Shown: positions 29,574-41,547 of the stretch, in pieces
How the letters are laid out: each line of letters begins with the position of its first letter
How positions within the stretch are numbered: position 1 is the stretch's first letter
From: Paralithodes platypus
Taxonomy: Eukaryota > Arthropoda > Malacostraca > Decapoda > Lithodidae
Direction: 5' to 3'
NCBI GenBank assembly: GCA_032716605.1
Contig: CM064505.1
Location: forward strand, 50,788,211 to 50,852,210
Length of the DNA stretch: 64,000 nucleotides
Notes under the pieces: generated by a model
The model's input: only the letters and a program-made list of their open reading frames with translations
Databases searched by the model: none
What the model was told of the DNA's origin: nothing
Program-made: the position numbers and the translations under genes

Positions 29574-31314
29574 ATGGATAGTACGCCAAAAAGTTATTCC
29601 GCTGTGTCCGATACCGTGCTCCCTACAACGCCCGCCCAAGCTCGTCGTGTCTTGCGCAGACGCCACCGCCTAAATGTGTTATCTCCCGGAGGTATTGAGG
29701 AGACATTGAGAGTTTATGAGCGTGCTGATACACAGTATAATGTTGATGATGAAGGCAGTGATAAATCGGCTAATTATCAGTCGAGTGATTATGGCGATGA
29801 CAGTGACAAAGACGCTCAATTCATGGGATTTGCGAGTGAACATGAGAGTGATGAAGGTGATGTAGCAGCTTTCGCGGAAGCTGTTTTAGCCGAAGACAGT
29901 GAAGTGGGGAAAGTGAGTGAGTGGGAGAGTTCAAGGTCACTCTCCAAGTTTCAGTTGAGTGACACGACTCCAAGCCCTTCGCCAGCTAAATCGCCTTTCA
30001 AGCTACGCTTTTATAAGAAGCAGGTACTTGAAAAGGCGGCCGCGGCAGCCAGGGAAGAAGCCAAAAGACTTGGTGAGGATGAGGCTGTGAGTGAGGGTGA
30101 GCGTGGTGACTCATCTCGCCTGCCATTGTCTCCCTTATCTACCCAAGCCACCCAAGATGACCCGGGCGCCCCGCATTCTTCCCCACCACCCCCACCACCC
30201 CCAAGGGTTGAGGACCCCCCACTTTCGTCCTATTTGCCTCTTAGGTCCCCCGACAGGAGACATACTGCTGCCGAAAAGGGGAAAGGCAGGAAATATGTGA
30301 AAAAGGGACAGAAAACTAAGCGGGCTTTGTTCGAGGCTCCCGCGGCGTCCACCCCTGCCGGCCCCAGCCATACGCTCCCGCAACTTTCCCCACGGTCCTC
30401 CCCACCTCTCCAGCCGTCAACATATGTTCCTGACGAAGTCTTTGAGCTCGCATCATCAATACCTGGGCCTAGTGACAGTGAAACATTGCTTTCTGCCATT
30501 CGTCGCAGGCCAAGGAGCCCAGGACCTCGGGGGGACATAGCCTCACCTGCCACTCGTTCCCCACCTCGCCCCCCCCCCCGCACGCCGCCCACGCATCACT
30601 CGTTCTCCGCCAGATTATGTGGGGGACACTGACGATGAGGGCACCTCTCAGACCATGACTATGACCATGGCCATGACTATATAGGTCCACCGTCAGGGCA
30701 AGATGACCACTCTGACGACGACGAATATATGGACATGGACGACCCTCAACCCATCCGCTCCGCCCGGGGGCGTCATGCTGTGGCCCGCCCTGGCCGCCAC
30801 CCTGGCCGCCCTAGGGCGCGCGCCTCCCGAGTTGGCCGTGGGCATGCTGGGCCATCAGCTGGAGCTCCTCGTCAGCGTCGCCAAGACCCATTTTACGTTT
30901 TTCAGTGGCAAGACATGGCTGACGGGGAAGATTACAACCTTGATGTACCAGCTTTTGATGAGGTACAGTAGGGTTCAGGAATTACCCCAAATTTTCCCGC
31001 AGGCCCCAATGCTCCACCAAATGAGCTTTTTGAGGCCATTTTTGATGAGGAGGTTACCGGATTTGTCATCAAGGAGACAAACAAGCACCACCAATTCCAG
31101 GTCCACTTTCTTGACAAGGTGACCAAGGGCCACATGAGGCAGTGGACCGACGTGACTCATCACGAGTTCATGGTGTTCCTGGCACTCACCATGCTAATGC
31201 CTCATGTCAAGAAGCATAGGTTGCCTGACTATTGGATCACCAATGATCTCATATCCACCCCTGCCTTCGGGAAATATATGTCTCGCGACCGGTACCTTGA
31301 CATCCTCGCAGCGC
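29574..31314 (+). pseudogene. piggyBac transposase, N-terminal part
   Basis: From ATG at 29574. A long acidic and Pro-rich N-terminal region (YQSSDYGDDSDKD, PPPPPPPRVEDPP) carries indels near the C run at about 30570, where a stop is met at 30632. After returning to the first frame it has a TAG at 30969-30971. Then comes the conserved start of the piggyBac core: NELFEAIFDEEV, KVTKGHMRQWTDVTHHE, FLALTMLMPHVKKHRLPDYW and MSRDRYLDIL. It is cut at 31314 by a LINE and resumes at 38355. Confidence 0.88.
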
Positions 31315-31757
31315 CCCCGCTCTGCCTGCTTCGTTGGTTTCACTTTTGAACACGTGCGAGGGCTGACGGAGGCGGCAGGAGGGGAGTGCATGCCCGCATG
31401 CCCACCCTTCCTGCCGCCCCCAACTAATTGTAGTGGGCCCTATCATTTCTCATCCTTTATGTTTTCCGTTTTTCCCTTCTTCCCGCTGCCCCCTCCTTTG
31501 GGAGCACCGTGACTGTCATGAGGTAAATGACCGTACTCACTCTTTGGTTTCGTTGGAGGGTGTTGTGGGTCGGCAATCCCTACACCCGTCGAACTGTGGT
31601 ACCCGACGTGTTCGAGCGAGGGGAAACTTTTATGCCAAACCCTAACCCTTGTGCTGGGTCGGCGATCGACGGATCGACGGCCCTTAAGGTGCATTAGTCG
31701 GGGTGTATATCTGCAAGAATTCCTAGGGCGGTCGTCCCGTCCTCTAATTGTGGCTCC

Positions 31758-34466
31758 ATGGTGGGTTTGGAATCTGACTCAGATGAATTTAGAAATATTC
31801 GTCCTATGGAATCTAAAATTGCCCCCTCTGACGCCGACCCCTGCGAGAAATTGGACTGCCTCAAGGACCCTTCCCCTGCTGCCAACAGTGCCGGAGTTCC
31901 CCACTCAGGCATGGCACCCACAGACCTTGGCGAACCTCCTAAGGATACTGTGACGAATTCTCCATCGTCGGGTAGTGAGATCCATCAGGTGATCTCCCCG
32001 GCATCAATTCCTATGCAAAGTACTGCCTCTGTGATCAATAATAGTGATGTCAACCCCACAGTCTCGACTTTAACTTCTAAATTACCAGATTATGATTCTA
32101 GCCTTAGCCTACCTCTTCATTCCATTGACAACCTTAATGAAGAAGCTCGCATGCCCTCAGCTGACACCCCTACGGATGCTTCTTGTATCCCTGACCCGTC
32201 TGTGACTACATCTGTTACCATCTTCCCTCCGGATGCAGGATCTACTACCTCAATTAAACCTGCTTCTGTACCTCCACGATCTCAACGGGCCATTGATGCA
32301 GGTACAGGAAAAGACCTTGCCGGTATTTCCTCTGCCATTCACACGCTTCAACCGTACGTACCTTCGCATAACCGACAAAGGCGTAAGCGTAACATGTATA
32401 CCCCTGCTTCGAAGGACACTTATAACGCTATGTTCAGTCCCCCTGATTGGTCACGGTTTTTCACGGTCTCTGGTGAACCTATGGAAGATTTTAGTCTATA
32501 CGATACTCTCGCACAAGATATTGGTGACTTCACCATGCATGCTGTTGGATCGGCCAAGTGCATGATTGAGGTGAAAACACAGGAGCAATCAGAAGCCTTA
32601 CAAGCCTACCTCGACACCCCCAACGACAGATACATAGGTAAACCAGATGAATACCTGAATCCGTGTACTGGCACGGTTGTGCTCCCTTCCGACTTCGAAT
32701 TTGCAGATCAAAGCTATACAGACTCAACCAATCGTATCTTAAAATGATTGCAAAGAACTGACCCCACTGTTGTTAAAGTGGACACTTATACTGCTCCTCA
32801 GCGTGGAAATTGGCCCCCACTACGCATTGTCAAAATCTATTTTAAGCGCCATGACCTCCCTATGCATGTCCGTCTTGCAGGTCGCCAACTGCAAGTACGA
32901 AGGTATGTTAACAAGCCGAGACAATGCACAAATTGCTGGAAGCTTGGGCATTCAACCCCACGGTGTCGGGCTCTCAATGCTCGTTGCTTAAATTGTGGCT
33001 CAGAACAACATGCTCTCAACAATTGTCAAGCCAGCGCGCCCCGTTGTGCAAATTGTGACGGGTCCCACCAAGCCAATGTCAGAACATGCCCGCACTTTGC
33101 GTTTCATCGTGACGTATTACATTTACAGGCCACGAAAGGACTCCCCTTCCGGTCTGCTGCAGCACAATTAAGGCAGGAAGGTAAATCTCCTGCATATAGA
33201 CGGTATGAATCAACTACACCGGCTGACTCCTCTGACCACCAGCGTCCAGAGCAGCCTCTGGCACCACCTATTAGGCCACAACATTACCCCACCAATGATA
33301 CCTTCCGTTTAGTTCACCTTAACTCCCCGGACCTATCCACCTCAAACAGGTTCGAGGGATTTACTAACTTGACCGATGATACTGAGTTTTGGAACATGAC
33401 TGCCGAAGAGAACCTCATGGAATGTAACACAGTACCAGATATAGAGACTTCTACCCAATCTCAGTCCACCCAGTCGCAGCCTCGGAAAAAGCGTAAGGTT
33501 GCAAGTCCTATCCGGTCATTATCCCGGACCTCAAAACTCGGCTCCACCACACAGACGTGGGTTATGCCTACCCACGATCCGGACTGTGGCTGCCATAACT
33601 GCGGCCGAGTCTTTCTACTTCAGGGCAAGACTTCTACCCGTACAGTACTCACCGAACATCTTCACAAATTTCTTTCCAAGCGAGCTCCAGCGGAAGATGC
33701 TCAAATTCACCCTACTCCTTGTTATTGTGTCACCCATATTTGTGAATCTGATCCTACGCCCAAGGACTTGATGCAGAGATTCCTGAAGGACAATAACCTG
33801 TTGGATTCTGACTTGACTAATATAGAGCTATCACAATCCCGATTTGATGTTCACCAACCTCCTGTCAATGTGCGTACCACCCTCACCACGCCTGATCCTC
33901 CCTGTACCCTTGGGCGACATGTTCCGTTAGCCGCTCCCCACTGCCCAGATCCCGATGCTCCCAAACCTAGGGACATTCCCCCACAAACTCCTGATAACCC
34001 TACGATACCATCATCTGATGAACCTTCGATAAAGACTCATCATACCCCGAGCCCCACACAATCTCCTGTATTGATATGTCACACCAATATCCCACCTGAC
34101 AAATGTGGATGTACAATTTGCTTCCGTAATTACATCACACTCCATATCTGTGCCACGGATCCCTACCTCCTTGCTCGGACGCAGGAATTTGTCACCACAC
34201 GTACACTTCCCCCTAACCCTGATGGAGATGTTACCTCCGCTTATCTATTTATGAACACTCTGCGCCAAAAACTCCTCCACTGCCCCACCCTTGTTCCTAA
34301 ACTAGTCACACAATTCACAGCTATTTCTGAAAAAATTACAGACCTTACATCTACCCCTTCACCTCCATCCACACAACCCTCTCCACACTCACAACCTTTA
34401 TCAGACTCTCTTCAAGAGACCACTATTGTCGACGATTCTGACAATCCTATTCTTGATGGCATATAA
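31758..34466 (+). pseudogene. I-type LINE copy 2 ORF1 (gag-like), one stop
   Basis: From ATG at 31758 to the stop at 34466, broken only by TGA at 32745-32747 (TTA in copy 3). The middle has three CCHC-type knuckles: CTNCWKLGHSTPRC, CLNCGSEQHALNNC and CANCDGSHQANVRTC (the last with wider spacing). Further Cys pairs lie in the C-terminal half (CGCHNCG, CGCTICF). It would coat LINE RNA. Its end overlaps the ORF2 start by 11 bases (34456-34466). Confidence 0.88.
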
Positions 34467-37400
34467 CATTTTGTAATGGAATATAAACGGATACCAAACT
34501 CGCCTCCGTATGGGAGAATTACAACGATTACTTAAATTATATTCACCATTATGCATTTCCCTCCAACATGTAGGCAATTTTGTTGTCCCCCCCAGGCATT
34601 ATACTGTTGCTGCTAGCTCCCCTATAACCCCTTCACATCTCCGAACGGCCATCCTTGTGCACTATAAGTGCGTATTTGTTCCTGTCACCCTTGACCCCAA
34701 CCCTTTTCAAACAACTGCTGTCTCCATTTCATTACCAAACCTTCCTTCCTTGATTGTTTGCTCCTCCTACAATCAACCCTCCTGTCATTACAATACTTAA
34801 GACCTTCATCAAATAGTACAACAACTGACCCCACCGTACCTTATTCTGGGCGACTTTAACGCACACTCTCCCCTTTGGGGCAACCCAAACACAGACATCC
34901 CAGGCGATAAAATTGAAAAATATCTCCTTAATTCTACTCTTTGTTGTCTCAACTTTGACACCCCCACCTACAGATCTGCTACCCACTGTACATTTTCCGC
35001 TGTCGATCTTTCCTTTGCCTCGGACGACGCAGCTCCCCTATTTGACTGGTCAGTTTTACAGGATCGCTTCTCCAGCGACCACTACCCTATACTCCTTAAG
35101 TATTTGTGCCCTGCATCCTCCACTCAAATATCAAGTTATAATCTCTCTAAAGCTGATTGGACGTCTTATACTCACTCCTCTGCAGACGTTTCGGACTTCT
35201 CCCCTACCTCTTCCCCTGCACACAATTTTGATTATTTTTCGTCCTTCCTGAACTTCATTGCTCGCACTCATATCCCGCTTACCTCCTCGCTGTCGCACCC
35301 TCGCCAGGTCCCTTGGTGGACGCCCACTCTAGCCCAAATGATAAAATTCAAGCATCGTGTGGAACGCCTTCTTAAGCGTCTGAGTGTTGGGCAGCGACGT
35401 TTAAAGACTGTTTCCCCCCGACTTTTTTCCACTAATCGTTACTTTGACCTTATAACCATCACTATTGAAAATATTGCCCTTAAAACGTTCTATAACAAGA
35501 TCTGTGCAGTTTTCAAACGCAGTATCCTTGACAACAAGATACTTTCATGGCGATCATATATCTCGTCCTTCACTTCCCGCACCCCTCTCTCAACTTTATG
35601 GAAAAAGTTTCGCAGTATCAACGGACGCACTGTACGGCCTCCACTCTCTCCACTCAAAGACCCTGCCTCAGACTCGCTTACACAAGACCCCCTTGACATC
35701 GCTGCCATACATGCCAAACACTTCTGTCACGTCAGCTCAGACCAGTCATTGCCTCGTCAATTTCTTCTTTATAAATGTATGGAGGAATCTCGCCCGCTAT
35801 CTTTTCATAGCGGGGAAACACATGAATATAACCCTTTTTTCAATTCCGGTATTGCGACACGCGCTCGACCTGTGTACAGACACTACTCCTGGCCCGGATG
35901 GATTCTCGTACTCTCTCATCCGTCACCTCCATCCATGTGCGCTACAACATCTTTTACAACTGTACAATCAGTTTTGGATAAGTAACTACTTCCCACCGTC
36001 TTGGCGGCATACTTACACTATACCCGTACCGAAGCCTGGCAAAGATCATAGTCTTCCCACAAATTACAGATCGATTGTACTTACCTCATGCCTCTGCAAA
36101 TTAATGGAAAAAAATTATCAATCCTCGACTTTTACATTACGCTGAGTCGCATGCCCTACTATCCCCATATCAGAATGGTTCCCGCCCTGGCCGTTCTACA
36201 CTGCACTCACTTATTCGCCTTGAACACCAAATACGTGATGGGTTCTCCAAGAACCAACCCACAGTGGCAATATTTTTTGACATTGCTAAGACTTATGACA
36301 CAACATGGAGACAGGATTTTTAAAAATGTACACGATTCTGGCATGCGGGGTCCTCTTCCCTGCTTTTTACAAAATGTTCTCTCTAACCGTACATTTCAGG
36401 TCAAAAATAATGGTCTCCTATCGGACATTATGTCACAAATTAATGGAATACCACAAGGATGTGCCCTTAGCAGCTTACTCTTTATTATGGCGATCAATAG
36501 TGTCATACGCAGCCTCCCACCTGACATATCGTATAGCTTGTATGTGGACGACTTCGCAATATATTATACTTCTCCCAGTCTGACTCACATACAACGGCGT
36601 CTCAACATTGCTCTAAAATCCATCCACTCTTGGGCATCCACTGCTGGTTTTCAATTTTCTGCTGAAAAGACTAACGCTGTTGTATTCTATAGAAATGTTC
36701 GACATTTACGTAAACAGTCCATTACTCTCACCATGGGAAATTCTAATATTCAGATCCTTCCACATACCAGGTTCCTTGGTTTAATCTTTGATACTCACCT
36801 CAATTGGAAGAGTCACATTGCCTTCTTAAAGGCACGTTGCCTCCAGAGAATGAATGTTCTGAAAACAGTCGCACGAGTCCATTGGGGCGCAGATCGCGCT
36901 ACGCTTTTACTGTTCTAAAGAGCTACCATCCTCTCAGCCCTAGATTATGGTAGCCCTGTCTATGGCACGGTCTCTGCTTCCACATTAGGAACCCTCGACA
37001 GCATACACCATTTGGGCATCCGCATTATCTCGGGGGCATTCCGTTCCTCTCGTGTCTACAATATCCTATGTGAGGCTGGGACCTTATCTCTAGCCTACCA
37101 CCGTCGATTAGTCCTCATGCGTACGGCTGTTCGCCTCCGTCATGAACCAACTCTACTAGAACTATTCCATTCCACAGATAACTATCGTTCAACCATTCCA
37201 GTGCCATTCCCAATATTGTCTTGCCAATTGCTCTCAACTTACAATATCACCGTTCCTCCATCACCGTTCCTCCCATAACTCCCCCTCCTAGTCACATCAC
37301 TCCATGGACCCTAAAACACCCTACAGTTTGCTTTCACTTAGCGGATCAACTTGATGCCCAAGCCCCATCTCAATGTCGACATCTCGCTTTACAACATCTT

Positions 37401-38242
37401 GATGATCACATCCCGGCTGTTTTCATTTACACCAATGGCTTGAAAAATGTGGATGCCGTGGGTTGCGCTGCAGTCTCAGACCATGGCTTGTATCAAAGTA
37501 CCTTACACCATCACTCCACAGTTTTCACTGCTGAATTATGGGCTATTCAAGGTGCTTTAAGCACCATCTCTTCATTGTCGAGGAACTCTCCATGGGTCGT
37601 TATCTGTAGTGACTCAAAGAGTGCACTGCAAGCCTTATGTGTATTTGCCCCCAAGGACCCATTGGTCAAGACTATCATCCACACAATACACAAATTACAG
37701 TGCGCTAATCGATCCATCACACTGTGCTGGATCCCCGCGCATGTAGGAATTCCCGGGAATGAGCGTGCAGACTTCCTCGCTAAGCAAGCGTGTCATGGTA
37801 CACCCTCTACTACTTTTCTGCGTTCGGAAGATATGCTTCCTGTCCTCCGTCGCCATGTTTATGACGCTTGGCGAGTTGAGTGGAGAGCGCAACCATCAAC
37901 TGGCCACCTTCGCTCCATTAAGGATGACATACACTTGTGGCCCTCTTCATTTAATGGTTCACGTGCAGACCAGACCCTATTAACTAGATTACGTTTAGGC
38001 CACACACGCCTCACACATGGTTACCTGATGTCCACCCCTTGTGGTCAACCACCTGAATGCCAACATTGCCATACATCATTGACTGTTTTCACTTTCTTTG
38101 TATTTTTCCCGTCTATGCATCTGAAAGACGGCGATTCTTGCTGAACACCTCATTACATGGTATCCTCTCTGACTCAAACTCTTTCAATTTCACCCCTATT
38201 CGTCACTTCCTGAGAGCTATAAATTTATACAATGACATATAA
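34456..38242 (+). pseudogene. I-type LINE copy 2 ORF2 (endonuclease, RT, RNase H), many breaks
   Basis: Starts at ATG 34456 and meets TAA within ten codons (CAA in copy 3). Endonuclease block LILGDFNAHSPLWG is present. RT has NGIPQGCALSS and YVDDFAIYYTS, and RNase H has FIYTNG (Asp of TDG changed to Asn), VICSDSKSALQAL and HVGIPGNERAD. Other stops include one at about 34798 and one at 36916-36918, with frameshifts near 35830, 37270 and 38090. Confidence 0.88.
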
Positions 38243-38288
38243 CTACTGACATATACGTGACTTTAAACTCTGTACCACCTCCTCCAAC

Positions 38289-38322
38289 ACTAGCCTTGAG
38301 AGGGCCTAGGCCCAGTGGGCTA
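38289..38322 (+). other. 3' stem-loop of the I-type LINE
   Basis: CTAGCC pairs with GGCTAG and inside it GGGCC with GGCCC, just before the (CAA)n tail. Present in the same place in copy 1 (29280-29313) and copy 3 (47576-47609). Likely the site by which the RT recognises its own RNA. Confidence 0.65.
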
Positions 38323-38354
38323 GTATAAAATAAAAGCATCATCAACAACAACAA

Positions 38355-39508
38355 TCCTCGCAGCGCTCCATCTTGTCACCAACACCGACGTCCACAAGCT
38401 AGACAAGCTGTGGAAGATTAGGACGTTGTACGAGATGATGCGACACCGTTTCTCCTCCTATTTCAAGCCCTTCTGCAAGGTCGTCATTGACGAGTCTCTT
38501 GTGCTGTTCCGGGGAAAGCTCAGCTTCCGGCAGTACATCCCCTCAAAGAGACATTGCTTTGGCATCAAATTCTTTGTGCTGTGCGACTGCCGAACTGGCT
38601 ATGTCCTGGACTTCCTGGTCTACAGCGGGAAGGAAGGGGACGTGCTTGTGGACCCCCTCATTGGCTTTGGCGGAGCAGTGGTGCAAGCCATGATGGACCG
38701 CTATTTCCACAAGAATCACGTCCTCTACACGGACAATTACTACACGTCCCCCACTCTCTCAAAGTACCTCCATGAGCGCAAGACGGGGACTGTAGGCACA
38801 GTACGTGGGAGAAGGAAGGGCATGCCACCTTTCCCTCCAAAGACCAAAAAGGGCAATGTGTTCAGGAAGAAGTCGGGGCCCATTCTGGCTATCCACTGAC
38901 ACGACCAGCGGAAGGTCAACCTCCTGACCACCGTCCACAAGGGGGAAATGGTGGAGACTGGCAAGGTGGATCGCCGCACCCAGGCCAGGGTGACCAAGCC
39001 CGATGCTGTCCTGGACTACAACATCAACATGAGGCTGGTGGACAAGTCCGACATGCAGATAGGCTTCATTGACTGTCTGCGTACCTCGTGCAGATGGTAC
39101 AAAAAGTTCTTTCTGCACATGGTGGACATGTCCATTCTGAACGCTTACAACAGCTACAAGCTTCGGAATGAGAACACACCCAGGAAGTTCAATAGCCTGC
39201 GGAGGTTCTAAAAGCAGGTGTTGAAGGAGCTCCTGGAGAAGTATGCTACGCCACAGAGGGCAGTGGCACATGCTGGGCCCGCCGCTACTGACCGCTTGCA
39301 CTGTGCATATTACATGAATATGCACAGGCTCATTTCCCTGCCTCAGACAGCAGCAGGAAGAAAGCAGCAGAAGCGGTGCCATGTCTGCTACAACACCAGG
39401 CTGAGGGCGAGGTCAGATAAAAAGTCCACCCTGGAGTGTGTGGAGTGCAAGGTGGCACTCTTTGCTGAAGGGTGCTTCTTTGATTACCACTCCAAGCAGG
39501 AGTTCTAA
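38355..39508 (+). pseudogene. piggyBac transposase, catalytic and zinc-finger part
   Basis: Same frame as the N-terminal part. The three catalytic Asp of the piggyBac DDD triad are visible: VIDESLVLFRG, VLYTDNYYTSP and LVDKSDMQIG. The C-terminus has Cys/His pairs (CHVCYNTR, CVECKVALFAEGCF, DYHS), as in the piggyBac cysteine-rich domain that binds the ends. Two nonsense codons (38897-38899, 39209-39211), the LINE split and the N-terminal stop make it dead. The triad itself is unchanged. Confidence 0.93.
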
Positions 39509-40861
39509 TAATCATAGTGAAAATACCAAAGACAGTGACAATATGTATATATACAGTACTGTATAGGCAAAAAGTGAAAGTAATACAAAAGTCATGTATT
39601 ATGAGAAAATTGATACAAATACAATTACACCATAATAATATGTGAAAGTGACACATATATATATAATAAGTGACATTCATATGATTAGAACCTATAGAAA
39701 TATAGAAATCAGTGAAAAAAGACACAATAAATTGTATATAAAACGTTTACAAAGCATATAACTAAGTGAAAGTGACACAAGACATAATATTTGATGGCCA
39801 AAGTATAATAAACACCTGTGATAACGAGTAATCAGTGCCTAATATAACAATAACCTACCTCAATTACTAAAAAAAACGTACGGTATCGAGTGAAAATGAG
39901 CATTATCAGTGACAGTGACACTCTCTAAAGCATATTTACCAAAGTGAAAGTGACACTAGACCTAATATTTGATGGCCAAAGTATAATAAACACCTGTGAT
40001 AACTAATAATCAGTGCCTAATATAACAATAACCTACCAGAATTACTAATAAAGCGTACGGTATCGAGTGAAAATGAGCATTATCAGTGACAGTGACACTC
40101 TCTAAAGCATATTTACCAAAGTGAAAGTGACACAAGACCTAATATTTGATGGCCAAAGTATAATAAACACCTGTGATAACGAATAATCAGTGCCTAATAT
40201 AACAATAACCTACCTAAATTACTAATAAGCGTACGGTATCGAGTGAAAATTAGCATTATCAGTGACAGTGACACTCTCTAAAGCATATTTACCAAAGTGA
40301 AAGTGACACAAGACCTAATATTTGATGGCCAAAGTAAAATAAACACCTGTGATAATGAATAATCAGTGCCTAATATAACAATAACCTACCTCAATTACTA
40401 ACAGAGCGTACGGTATCGAGTGAAAAAGAGCAATATTAGTGACAGTGATACCCTAATACACATACCTTATATAATTGGCCTCAAAATAACTATAAAAATA
40501 TCAAATAAACATAAAATTCTCAATATCAAACACTAAAATCGTCTAAGGGAGATAAACACTCTGGCGCGACGAGTGGCTTGGTGCGTGGTAGCCATGGCCG
40601 GGGTGACGCATCCGAATGCGGGAAGAATTTGCCGCCGAAAATCACTCTACTTCCCGCGCTCGCCATTATGCAACCACTGGGGCTAGAGACCTCTACTTAA
40701 CGGCATTCTACAGAGGAAGGTTTGTGCAACATTTTAGTTTTTTATTCATAACATTACATGCCCTATTTATTGAGTTACAGGTGAGTTAACATAGCCCAAT
40801 AATCGTCAAAACACCCAGTACCACAGTACAGTCGCGAGCTAGAGGCCCCGGGTCTGGAGGG
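39509..40861 (+). other. piggyBac 3' region
   Basis: No gene. AT-rich, with many GTGACA and GTGAAA words, a tandem repeat (39766-40450), the inner inverted repeat near 40690-40725 and the terminal repeat to 40861. Confidence 0.75.
39766..40450. repeat. Tandem repeat, four units of about 177 bp
   Basis: Units begin with GTGAAAGTGACAC at 39766, 39944, 40121 and 40297; the last is incomplete. Each contains AATATTTGATGGCCAAAGTA and CGTACGGTATCGAGTGAAAA. The units differ from one another by few bases. Confidence 0.9.
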
Positions 40862-40865
40862 TTAA

Positions 40866-41104
40866 AGCTATGCATGGTAATTTGGGTCTCTCCAGATGTA
40901 CTGACAAGTATCTGGATAGGAACGTATTGCTAGAGGACCAAAGACCCGTTTGAGTTATATCCTCTACTGAAAAGTTATTGAGGAATCTAATGGTAGTGGC
41001 CCATTTGCATACATCGTGAGCTTTTGCAATCACCTGAGGTTCAGCTTCCTTAATTACATCTACAATAGTGGATGCTAACACTTTCTTTCCTAACCTTGTT
41101 GAAC
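40866..41104 (-). pseudogene. DIRS-B tyrosine recombinase, catalytic C-terminal end
   Basis: On - it codes VIDVIKEAEPQVIAKAHDVCKWA, where His-x-x-Arg has become His-x-x-Cys (AHDVCKWA against AHDIRKWA in copy A). The Tyr block FLSRYLSVHLERP is kept. The frame runs into the piggyBac end at 40861, gaining a few foreign residues and a stop near 40839. At 41092-41104 it is cut by LINE copy 3 and continues at 47639. Confidence 0.85.
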
Positions 41105-41547
41105 CCCCGCTCTGCCTGCTTCGTTGGTTTCACTTTTGAACACGTGCGGGGGCTGACGGAGGCGGCAGGAGGGGAGTGCATGCCCGCATGCCCACCCTTC
41201 CTGCCGCCCCCAACTAATTGTAGTGGGCCCTATCATTTCTCATCCTTTCTGTTTTCCGTTTTTCCCTTCTTCCCGCTGCCCCCTCCTTTGGGAGCACCGT
41301 GACTGTCATGAGGTAAACGACCGTACTCACTCTTTGGTTTCGTTGGAGGGTGTTGTGGGTCGGCTATCCCTACACCCGTCGAACTGTGGTACCCGACGTG
41401 TTCGAGCGAGGGGAAACTTTTATGCCAAACCCTAACCCTTGTGCTGGGTCGGCGATGGACGGATCGACGGCCCTTAAGGTGCATTAGTCGGGGTGTATAT
41501 CTGCAAGAATTCCTAGGGCGGTCGTCCCGTCCTCTAATTGTGGCTCC

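Larger units (their letters stand above)
31315..38354 (+). mobile_element. I-type LINE, copy 2, full-length, 7.0 kb
   Basis: A perfect 12-bp duplication TCCTCGCAGCGC flanks it (31303-31314, 38355-38366) and rejoins the piggyBac frame. The first bases, CCCCGCTCTGCC, are the same as those of copy 3, so this is the true 5' end. Order: 5' untranslated 31315-31757, ORF1, ORF2, 3' stem-loop (38289-38322), (CAA)n tail. Several stops in both ORFs. Confidence 0.93.
26396..40861 (+). mobile_element. piggyBac-type DNA transposon with two LINEs inside
   Basis: TTAA flanks both ends (26392-26395, 40862-40865). The terminal inverted repeats are CCCTCCAGCCCCGG (26396) and the complement of CCCGGGTCTGGAGGG (to 40861). 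Further in, TGTAGAATG(G/C)C(A/G)TTAAGTAGAG is also inverted (about 26547 and 40724). Without LINE insertions 27196-29359 and 31315-38366 the element is about 5.25 kb. It codes for a broken transposase and carries a tandem repeat near the right end. It lies in the last codons of the DIRS-B recombinase. Confidence 0.9.

Noticed and set aside
39766..40450. CRISPR-like array
   Set aside because: The units are long direct tandem repeats without unique spacers, in a eukaryotic DNA transposon.
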